From a virus, in IMG/VR virus record IMGVR_UViG_3300020463_000039, positions 1-43,020 of that record: 43,020 bases of DNA; one strand, given 5' to 3'. This document shows, piece after piece, positions 22,335-27,425 of this stretch. The first letter of the stretch is position 1. Every line of letters begins with the position of its first letter. The translations under genes were made by a program, and so were the position numbers. The notes beneath the pieces are model-generated. The model saw only the letters and a program-made list of their open reading frames with translations, had not been told where the DNA came from and did no database searches.

Positions 22335-22548
22335 CCTTACGGTCAATGCACCAAAAGGATCTTATGAGTGGACTAAGAAACTAGGGCAACAACATATTTG
22401 CCTGAATACACCACAGTTAAAGCAAACAACTTTATGTGGTCAATATATGCTAGGCAATAATTATGCCGATATTATTCCACCAGCATACAAAACACAATGT
22501 TTAGAGTGTCAAAAACTTCTTTATCATTTCAATAAAGATAGGGCATAA
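22300..22548 (+). CDS. Small hypothetical cysteine-containing protein
   Basis: 82 residues with a very strong GGAGGAGG before ATG 22300. Cysteines at HICLN, TTLCGQYM and QCLECQKLLYHFN could bind zinc (C/H-rich C-terminus CLEC..LLYH). It closes its unit: a new dyad and promoter follow directly. Function unknown. Confidence 0.65.
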   Translation: MGKLRKIEIYHNLTVNAPKGSYEWTKKLGQQHICLNTPQLKQTTLCGQYMLGNNYADIIPPAYKTQCLECQKLLYHFNKDRA

Positions 22549-22558
22549 AAAACAAAAT

Positions 22559-22606
22559 ATAAGGCAATACTTTGTACTAGTAATGATAATTATTGCCTTA
22601 TATACT
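22559..22606 (+). promoter_or_regulatory. Dyad-flanked promoter of the DUF932 gene
   Basis: A perfect 11-bp inverted repeat, ATAAGGCAATA (22559-22569) and TATTGCCTTAT (22591-22601), encloses TTGTAC (22572-22577). The next bases complete TATACT (22601-22606). TTGTAC to TATACT is 23 nt, as in the promoters at 21559 and 23789. The stem could act as terminator of the upstream unit, as an operator, or both. Confidence 0.55.
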
Positions 22607-22649
22607 ATATCTAACTTAAATATTAACTTACAGACAGAAAGGAAGAATT

Positions 22650-23657
22650 ATGTCTCATAACGTAGAAACAATGGCTTGGGCAAATGCAAAGCCTTGGCAC
22701 GGTCTAGGCACAGAAGTGTCAGACGATCTAACTCCAATCCAAATGCAAAAAGCTGCACAGCTTGATTGGACCGTAAGCAAGCGACCAGCTTACACTATCA
22801 ACGAACCAGAGTGGTCTGAACAGTGTGGCTTAATACAAGCCGAGGGTCATCACTTTATCGTAAGAGATAGCGATAACTCAGTTTTATCCCAGTGTGGTAA
22901 CACTTACGTTCCCATCCAAAACAAAGACATCTTCGACTTCTTTGTGAAGTTTACCCAAGCAGGTCACATGAAAATGGAGACCGCTGGATCTTTACGAGAC
23001 GGTAAAGAAATCTGGGGTTTAGCCAAACTTGCCGACGACTTCGAGTTAGCAGGTGGCGACGAGGTCAAAGGTTATCTTCTTATCAACCAACCTCATGCTG
23101 CAGGTAAAGCAATGACGATCAAGTTTACACCGATCCGAGTTGTCTGCAACAATACTCTTACTATGGCATTACAAGGCGAAGGCACTGCACTTCGTATGCC
23201 ACACGTCAAAGAGTTCGATGCTGATGTTCGTGCAGCAGCAGAAGAAGCACTTGGTCTTAGTAGTCAAGCAATAGCCGACTTCAAAGAAAAAGCCGACTTC
23301 CTCGCTTCACGTCAGTTCAAGCAAGAGTCCGTACTCAACTACATTGCAGAACTTTATCAACCACAAATACTCGTGGACAAAGCCAAAGCGATTACCGACG
23401 AAGAGTTCGTTATGCAGGAGAAGTTCAATGCTACTGCTACTCAGGTTCTTCAAAACATCGACCTAAGTCCAGGAGCAACAATGAAATCTGCCAAAGGTAC
23501 ATGGTGGGGTGCATTGAATGGAGTGACGTATCTCGAAGACCATCAGCGAAGAGCAACTGCTGTCGGGAACGCACTTCATTCATCATGGTTCGGTGCAGGG
23601 GCTAACAGAAAAGCCAAAGCATTAGACAAGGCTCTTGAATATGCTAATGTAGGCTAG
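22650..23657 (+). CDS. DUF932 (phage/plasmid-like TIGR03299) protein
   Basis: 335 residues. The start MSHNVETMAWANAKPWHGLG, the mid-section FTPIRVVCNNTLTMAL and the C-terminal GTWWGALNGVTYLEDHQRR are hallmarks of the DUF932/TIGR03299 family, widespread in phages and plasmids without a proven function. AGAAAGGAAG precedes the ATG. Codon use differs from its neighbours, with many C-ending codons (GAC, TTC, ATC, AAC) instead of the usual T- or A-ending ones. This suggests strong expression or recent acquisition. It has its own promoter and terminator. Confidence 0.9.
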   Translation: MSHNVETMAWANAKPWHGLGTEVSDDLTPIQMQKAAQLDWTVSKRPAYTINEPEWSEQCGLIQAEGHHFIVRDSDNSVLSQCGNTYVPIQNKDIFDFFVKFTQAGHMKMETAGSLRDGKEIWGLAKLADDFELAGGDEVKGYLLINQPHAAGKAMTIKFTPIRVVCNNTLTMALQGEGTALRMPHVKEFDADVRAAAEEALGLSSQAIADFKEKADFLASRQFKQESVLNYIAELYQPQILVDKAKAITDEEFVMQEKFNATATQVLQNIDLSPGATMKSAKGTWWGALNGVTYLEDHQRRATAVGNALHSSWFGAGANRKAKALDKALEYANVG

Positions 23658-23687
23658 TCCTTCATCATCATATCTTTCTTACTTTCA

Positions 23688-23715
23688 CCCCATGGCTTTT
23701 TGCCGTGGGGTTTTT
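23688..23715 (+). terminator. Rho-independent terminator after the DUF932 gene
   Basis: CCCCATGGC (23688-23696), TTTTT loop, GCCGTGGGG (23702-23710, one G-U pair), then TTTTTC. Ends the single-gene unit. Confidence 0.85.
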
Positions 23716-23734
23716 CTTTGCATGGCTGTATTGT

Positions 23735-23778
23735 TTGACAGACTCGCTTCGTGTTACAAGGACAATAGAGTCAGTCAA
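23735..23778. repeat. Imperfect inverted repeat
   Basis: TTGACAGACTC (23735-23745) and GAGTCAGTCAA (23768-23778) are inverted repeats with one mismatch. They lie between the DUF932 terminator and the next promoter and carry the same TGAC/GTCA words that form tandem repeats at 25789, 26352 and 26468. Possibly a protein-binding site. Confidence 0.4.
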
Positions 23779-23788
23779 CCAAGGCATT

Positions 23789-23835
23789 AAAAACAGTATT
23801 TTGTAGTATAAATCGCTTTTTTGCCCTTATATACT
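23789..23835 (+). promoter_or_regulatory. Early-type promoter with AAAAA-41-TATACT spacing
   Basis: AAAAACAG begins at 23789, TTTGTA at 23800, TATACT at 23830, again 41 nt from the A-run to the -10 box. The leader reads TTTTAGAAAGGTAGAAAGAA-ATG. Confidence 0.7.
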
Positions 23836-23869
23836 ATACTTACGTTAAATTTTAGAAAGGTAGAAAGAA

Positions 23870-24100
23870 ATGAAGAAACTTACAGTAAAAAGTGTTGAGT
23901 TGATAGACCCAGCAACAATAACTAGCGAATACTTCAAGGTTTGCGTTTTTATTCCAGCAAAGCCAAAAGCTAGAGAAGTAGAGTTTACTACAATCTTCGA
24001 TAACTTTAAGAAAGCTGCGATTGCCTCCCATAGATGGTCAGAGGCTCTTGCAAAATACGACTCTGCGAAATATACATTTTGTGTGAAGGAGGTCAAGTAA
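23870..24100 (+). CDS. Small hypothetical protein
   Basis: 76 residues, beta strands at both ends (KLTVKSVELID, YFKVCVFIPAK) with a central helix (FKKAAIASHRWSEALAKY). No family recognised. It shares a TAATG junction with the next gene and supplies its GGAGG. Confidence 0.65.
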   Translation: MKKLTVKSVELIDPATITSEYFKVCVFIPAKPKAREVEFTTIFDNFKKAAIASHRWSEALAKYDSAKYTFCVKEVK

Positions 24101-24348
24101 TGTACTCATCAGCTCAAGAGTGGGATCGATTTGAAGCTAGAGAAATCGGTTCCCAAAATCCTGATAGACCTTACATTGCTACAGGTAACGATGTTTGGCA
24201 TGTTAACCCATTTTGGGGTAAGTATGATAAGTTTGGTAATCCTTTGCGAAAAGAAGCCCCTCATTCTCGTATTCGTCACCCAGAAGATTGCGATGACGAG
24301 TATGATGAAGAACTTGTAAAACAACTAATGAGTGAGGAGAATATATAA
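24100..24348 (+). CDS. Small hypothetical acidic protein
   Basis: 82 residues from ATG 24100, chosen for GGAGG upstream and TAATG coupling; the frame is open further 5' inside the previous gene. Contains IATGNDVWHVNPFWGKYD and a very acidic end (HPEDCDDEYDEELVKQL). Function unknown. It also couples to the next gene by TAATG. Confidence 0.65.
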   Translation: MYSSAQEWDRFEAREIGSQNPDRPYIATGNDVWHVNPFWGKYDKFGNPLRKEAPHSRIRHPEDCDDEYDEELVKQLMSEENI

Positions 24349-24608
24349 TGTATGCACTTTATGCACACCGTGAGGGAATGACTAATATCTTTATCAGGAC
24401 ATTCCCTCGTCTTGATATGATGGGTTCGTCTACTATCGAAATGGGTTCTGGTTCGTATAGCGATGAATTCCATTCCTTCCCTGAAGCCTATGAACCATTC
24501 GCCCTTAATCTTAGAACTGGAGAACTGCTATGGTTTCCTGATGAATGGGAAGCTGTTAGAGAAGATCTTCGTCAAGCGTTCTTTTCTAGCTTCTCCTGTT
24601 TCGACTAA
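24348..24608 (+). CDS. Small hypothetical protein
   Basis: 86 residues with GAGGAG before the ATG. Beta-rich (YALYAHREGMTNIFIRTFP) with a Ser/Gly turn and a C-terminal helix (EWEAVREDLRQAFFSSF). Last gene of the early region; a terminator and control module copy B follow. Confidence 0.65.
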   Translation: MYALYAHREGMTNIFIRTFPRLDMMGSSTIEMGSGSYSDEFHSFPEAYEPFALNLRTGELLWFPDEWEAVREDLRQAFFSSFSCFD

Positions 24609-24619
24609 CTATCTATATA

Positions 24620-24649
24620 TTGGGGCGAAATGCCCCAATGTTCTTTTTA
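24620..24649 (+). terminator. Rho-independent terminator closing the early region
   Basis: TTGGGGC (24620-24626), loop GAAAT, GCCCCAA (24632-24638), then TGTTCTTTTT. It separates the early block from the packaging and head operon. Confidence 0.8.
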
Positions 24650-24690
24650 AACACTTTGCTTGTCTGAATGTAGTAAAGTACCGTCATAAT

Positions 24691-24844
24691 GTCATAATCT
24701 CATAATATCTTCTGTAATGCTCTGTAGACCTTGAATCAAGGTTATGATATTTGTTTTTACAATATCATATATATAATGATAGATAAAGGGTCGGGAGAAT
24801 CATTTTTCATTTTTGTAAATAAAACTCACTGTATATTGTTATTG
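24691..24844 (+). promoter_or_regulatory. Control module copy B, upstream of the packaging/head operon
   Basis: Contains GTCATAATCTCATAATAT (24691-24708, 18 of 18 identical to copy A), ATTTGTTTTTACAATAT (24749-24765), then a 12-nt insertion relative to copy A, then GATAGATAAAGGGTCG (24778-24793), TTTTTCAT at the same phase, and CTCACTGTATATTGTTATTG (24825-24844). A perfect hairpin ACCTTG-AAT-CAAGGT (24728-24742) is unique to this copy. The small terminase gene starts 55 nt downstream. Probably drives late expression. Confidence 0.7.
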
Positions 24845-24899
24845 CGTAGGGTTAGATTTGGTGTTATGCTTCATGTGAAAGTAAGAAAAGGAGAATTGT

Positions 24900-25478
24900 A
24901 TGAAAGATCTTGAGTATACTCCACTTTTGCCTAGTGAGTGTGGCAATTACTGGATTGCTCCCGATGGTAAGAGACATCGTCCACTACTTCCAAAGCACAA
25001 AAAGTTCAGTAGACTGTATGTTGAAGGAATGTCTGCTGCCGCAGCAGCACGAAAGTCAGGCTTTACGAAAAGCATGATTGGCTCAAAAGTTCAAGGTTCT
25101 GCAATGTTGAGGACAAATCCACTTGTAGCAAACTTCATTATAGAACTTTTGGATAAGCAGAGAGAGCGAGCAGATGTTTCGGTTGACTCGCATCTAACAG
25201 AATTATCCCATTTGCGTGACGAAGCCAAGGATACAGGGCAAATTGCTGCAGCCATCTCAGCCGAGGTGAATCGTGGCAAGGTCGCAGGGCTTTATATTGA
25301 TCGCAAAGAGGTCATGGTCTCAAAGGTTGAAACAATGAGTTCCGAAGACCTGATATCCAGGATACAACAATTAGTTGACGGTAGCAACATGAAAGTAGTG
25401 AACCATGTACCAGACAGAGAAGACATTATATCAAGCAATGAAGAAAAACTTACCGAGGGTTCATTGGCAAAGAGTTGA
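24900..25478 (+). CDS. terS: Terminase small subunit
   Basis: 192 residues with AAAGGAG before the ATG. The N-terminal helix-turn-helix region (RLYVEGMSAAAAARKSGFTKSM) would bind the packaging site. The central HLTELSHLRDEAKDTGQIAAA with AGLYIDRKEV is the oligomerisation pattern of the Terminase_2-like family. It recognises phage DNA and loads it onto the large subunit at 28619. First gene of the late operon behind control module B. Its 3' end overlaps the nuclease gene by 74 bp. Between the two terminase genes lie four other genes, which is unusual. Confidence 0.82.
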   Translation: MKDLEYTPLLPSECGNYWIAPDGKRHRPLLPKHKKFSRLYVEGMSAAAAARKSGFTKSMIGSKVQGSAMLRTNPLVANFIIELLDKQRERADVSVDSHLTELSHLRDEAKDTGQIAAAISAEVNRGKVAGLYIDRKEVMVSKVETMSSEDLISRIQQLVDGSNMKVVNHVPDREDIISSNEEKLTEGSLAKS

Positions 25479-25812
25479 GACTGGAGCATTATCAACTGGT
25501 GTTCCTGACGTCAATGGCTGTTGGCAAGGGTCAGAGTTTTGGATTGAACTCAAGATAGGAGTCATTCAATCAGCCAAGCTATCCCCCCAGCAATGTGCAT
25601 GGCACATGAGACGTGCTTCATCAGGGGGAGTTAGTTGGATATTTGCAAGCGACCCATCATCACGCAAACTTTGGATGGTGTCAGGCAATCAATCAGTCAA
25701 CCTCAGAAACAAGAGCCTGGATTCATCATTATCTGTTCATCACTATAGTCAACCGTATGATTGGAAAGCGATATTGGAACAGTTTTGCTTGACTGACCGA
25801 CTGACTGTCTGA
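25405..25812 (+). CDS. VRR-NUC-type (PD-(D/E)XK) nuclease
   Basis: 135 residues from ATG 25405, or 123 from ATG 25441; neither has a good ribosome-binding site. A PD-(D/E)XK active site is visible: E25 in QRVETG, D35 in GVPDVNG, E48 and K50 in FWIELK, then the helix SPQQCAWHMRR. Phage VRR-NUC enzymes are structure-specific nucleases or Holliday-junction resolvases. Beside the small terminase it may resolve branches before packaging. It overlaps the terminase gene by 74 bp, so the start is uncertain. The last codons are built from TGAC-type tetranucleotide repeats. Confidence 0.78.
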   Translation: MYQTEKTLYQAMKKNLPRVHWQRVETGALSTGVPDVNGCWQGSEFWIELKIGVIQSAKLSPQQCAWHMRRASSGGVSWIFASDPSSRKLWMVSGNQSVNLRNKSLDSSLSVHHYSQPYDWKAILEQFCLTDRLTV

Positions 25813-25827
25813 TTGATTGACTCAAGG
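25789..25827. repeat. Imperfect TGAC tetranucleotide tandem repeat
   Basis: About eight units TGAC TGAC CGAC TGAC TGTC TGAT TGAT TGAC span 25790-25821, overlapping the stop of the nuclease gene. Three-unit versions occur at 26352 and 26468. Origin may be slippage; function unknown. Confidence 0.6.
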
Positions 25828-25849
25828 AAGTAGCGATTTTGTATACATA

Positions 25850-25895
25850 AAAAACATTTAGTTTGTACTTTACTTTCGTAATATTGTACTATACT
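25850..25895 (+). promoter_or_regulatory. Early-type promoter of the gene at 25951
   Basis: AAAAACA begins at 25850 and TATACT at 25890 (40 nt), with TTTGTAC at 25862-25868. It is a near-match to the four promoters with 41-nt spacing. The leader ends AGAAAGTAGAAAGGTCCAGTAAA-ATG and is shared with the paralogue at 26654. Confidence 0.55.
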
Positions 25896-25950
25896 ATATA
25901 ATGATAATCGTAATTAAGCGTTTATACAGAAAGTAGAAAGGTCCAGTAAA

Positions 25951-26301
25951 ATGGCAAAAGCTCAAAAGAAGGTCAACACTTCTAAAAAAGTTGAAAAAGT
26001 AGAAGCTCCAAAGTTAGAGGTTGTATCACCAGTTGGAAACTCTGGTATACCTCGTCCAGCCAAGTCAGGCTTCGATACTCGCAAAGTAACATTGATAACC
26101 AAGACTATTGAAAATCGTAAGATTGCTGGTCAGGCTATGATTATCCTGAATACGCTCGAAGTTCTTGGTGGCTCTGCTACTCAAAAAGATGTAGTTGATA
26201 ACCTTATCGCTAATGGTCTTGCGACTGTCCAAACTCCAAAGCGTATCTATGATTTCTATCGTAAGATGCTCGTCGAGGCTGAGTATATCAAGCTTGACTA
26301 A
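25951..26301 (+). CDS. Small protein with winged-helix-like C-terminus, paralogue 1
   Basis: 116 residues. The N-terminal 50 residues are Lys- and Pro-rich and probably disordered. Residues 65-116 (LNTLEVLGGSATQKDVVDNL, KRIYDFYRKMLVEAEYIKL) look like a small winged-helix DNA-binding domain. It is paralogous to the gene at 26654: GIPRPAKSG/GIPAPSKGS, LNTLEVLGGSATQKD/LLALDNLGGTATKAD and RIYDFYRKML/RIWSFYRQRL align, and the 5' leaders match. It has its own promoter and terminator inside the packaging region, so it may be a regulator or DNA-binding protein. Specific function unknown. Confidence 0.7.
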   Translation: MAKAQKKVNTSKKVEKVEAPKLEVVSPVGNSGIPRPAKSGFDTRKVTLITKTIENRKIAGQAMIILNTLEVLGGSATQKDVVDNLIANGLATVQTPKRIYDFYRKMLVEAEYIKLD

Positions 26302-26310
26302 CCTCTCTTT

Positions 26311-26337
26311 GAAACCAGCTTCGGCTGGTTTCTTTTT
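26311..26337 (+). terminator. Rho-independent terminator after paralogue 1
   Basis: GAAACCAGC (26311-26319), TTCG tetraloop, GCTGGTTTC (26324-26332), then TTTTTG. A 9-bp perfect stem with a stable UUCG loop. Confidence 0.9.
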
Positions 26338-26351
26338 GCTCTTACGCTTGC

Positions 26352-26366
26352 TTGACTGACTGACTG
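26352..26366. repeat. TGAC tandem repeat, second copy
   Basis: Three TGAC units (TTGACTGACTGACTG) just after the terminator of paralogue 1. Confidence 0.5.
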
Positions 26367-26467
26367 CCTTCATCATAGCATTTCATCATAGCCCTGTTCA
26401 TCATCATCATAATCTTGGCTCACATACATAGAGTATGTATGTATGACTGTATGACTGGTATGGATTG

Positions 26468-26483
26468 TCTGACTGACTGACTC
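26468..26483. repeat. TGAC tandem repeat, third copy
   Basis: Three TGAC units (TCTGACTGACTGACTC) about 25 bp before the left cassette repeat. Confidence 0.5.
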
Positions 26484-26653
26484 TAGACCAGGAAATAGCG
26501 AAAATAGATAGTTAACAAGTTAATTAAATAATTTAACTTTTTTTAATTATTTTCGTTTTTTTACTTTACTATAGTAAAAAAATGCTTAATATAATTAGTA
26601 AGGGGGCTAGGTGGTCTAGCCCCTATAACTAGAAAGTAAGAAAGGTCAATAAA

Positions 26654-27034
26654 ATGACAAAAACTAACTCAAAGGTTACCGTACCTACTAATAACGGTAA
26701 AGCTGATACCCCTACTACTAACCCTAATACGGTTAACCGTATGGGTATACCTGCCCCTAGTAAGGGTAGTTCAGCTAATATAAAAGTTAGCCTAGCCCCT
26801 AACGTATTAGATGTATTAACTAGTAACCCTTTACCGCCCCAAGCCCATTGCCTTTTACTAGCCCTAGATAATCTAGGCGGTACGGCTACTAAGGCGGATA
26901 TACTAAAAGAGTTAGATAATACCCCTTTTAGTAGTACTCAATCTAAAGACCGTATATGGTCGTTCTACCGTCAAAGGTTAATGGGTGAGGGTAAAGCCTA
27001 TCAAGGGGCTAACCCCTACCTAGTTAAGGCTTAA
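26654..27034 (+). CDS. Small protein with winged-helix-like C-terminus, paralogue 2
   Basis: 126 residues. Thr/Asn/Pro-rich N-terminus, then RMGIPAPSKGS and a C-terminal LLALDNLGGTATKADILKEL...KDRIWSFYRQRLM that aligns with paralogue 1 (25951). Codon use is quite different from the rest of the window: CTA for Leu, CCC/CCT for Pro, AGT for Ser, and CTAG throughout. AGAAAGGTCAATAAA precedes the ATG, matching the leader of paralogue 1. It appears to be a related gene that arrived from a genome with other base habits rather than a simple local duplication. Function unknown. Confidence 0.68.
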   Translation: MTKTNSKVTVPTNNGKADTPTTNPNTVNRMGIPAPSKGSSANIKVSLAPNVLDVLTSNPLPPQAHCLLLALDNLGGTATKADILKELDNTPFSSTQSKDRIWSFYRQRLMGEGKAYQGANPYLVKA

Positions 27035-27050
27035 ACGCCTAGCTACCTAG

Positions 27051-27078
27051 CCCCTAGCCTAACGGCTAGGGGTTTTTT
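27051..27078 (+). terminator. Rho-independent terminator after paralogue 2
   Basis: CCCCTAGCC (27051-27059), loop TAAC, GGCTAGGGG (27064-27072), then TTTTTT. A perfect 9-bp stem. Confidence 0.9.
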
Positions 27079-27425
27079 ATTAAGCTAAAATACTCATGTA
27101 CTAGTACACTAGTACGCATTAGTTAACAAGTTAACTATCCCGCCCTACGGGCTTAACCCTAGCCCTACGGGCTAGACCTTAAAAAGTTTTTAATACCCCC
27201 TATTTATAACGGCTATAGCTAAACCCCTACCGCCTAAATAGTAAAAGCGACCACCTTTTTTAGCACTAAAGTGCAACTGCCTCGAATAATACGAGTCATT
27301 TTTTAGGATTGACAATTCTTGACCCCCACCCCATACTATAGTAAAAAAAGAGTCAGGAACCTTCTAACCCCCTTTTAATTTTTTATAAAATAGTATATAT
27401 GTGAAATAACCATGGAGAATGACGC
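27079..27425. promoter_or_regulatory. Repeat-rich intergenic region with promoter for the virion operon
   Basis: No gene seen. Holds CTAGTAC repeats (27100-27114), the TAGTTAAC palindrome (27120-27137), two direct copies of GCCCTACGGGCT (27142-27153 and 27162-27173), the palindrome TTAAAAA-G-TTTTTAA (27179-27193), and the small hairpin GCACTAAAGTGC. A candidate promoter is TTGACA (27309-27314), 17 nt, CATACT (27332-27337), overlapping a second copy of TACTATAGTAAAAAAA (27334-27349). GGAG lies before the ATG at 27426. Confidence 0.55.
27142..27175. repeat. Tandem direct repeat GCCCTACGGGCT with palindrome
   Basis: GCCCTACGGGCT at 27142-27153 and again at 27162-27173, exactly 20 bp apart (about two helical turns). 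The second copy is embedded in CTAGCCC-TAC-GGGCTAG (27159-27175). Operator-like arrangement. Confidence 0.5.

Larger units (their letters stand above)
26338..26653. other. Repeat-rich intergenic stretch before paralogue 2
   Basis: No gene seen. Contains TGAC tandem repeats (26353-26365, 26469-26482), three TTCATCATAG-like repeats (26369-26415), the inverted repeat CATACATA-GAG-TATGTATG (26423-26441) followed by two GTATGACT copies, the 15-nt element TAGTTAACAAGTTAA (26509-26523), the box TACTATAGTAAAAAAA (26567-26582), and the hairpin GGGGCTAG-GTGGT-CTAGCCCC (26603-26623). The ribosome-binding leader begins at about 26633. The density of repeats suggests a recombination-prone or protein-binding region. 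Confidence 0.6.
26509..27137. mobile_element. Candidate cassette bounded by 15-nt direct repeats
   Basis: TAGTTAACAAGTTAA occurs at 26509-26523 and again at 27120-27134, where it extends to the 18-nt near-palindrome TAGTTAAC-AA-GTTAACTA. Between them lie a promoter-like box, a 5' hairpin, the paralogue 2 gene and its terminator, all in sequence of distinct composition with about 18 CTAG sites in 600 nt. No transposase or integrase is present, so mobility is only inferred. Confidence 0.35.

Noticed and set aside
24731-24913. 60-codon frame in the control region before the small terminase
   Set aside because: It lies within the duplicated control module, has no ribosome-binding site and overlaps the terminase start out of frame.
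26065-26376. 103-codon minus-strand frame across paralogue 1 and its terminator
   Set aside because: Begins beyond the terminator hairpin and is antisense to a gene supported by its paralogue.
25789-26483. CRISPR array suggested by regular short repeats
   Set aside because: Units are only 4 nt in tandem, with no 25-35 nt repeats and no spacers.
27200-27320. Possible tRNA or attachment site from small hairpins before 27300
   Set aside because: No cloverleaf, no T-loop GTTCRA and no integrase in the window; only isolated short stems.
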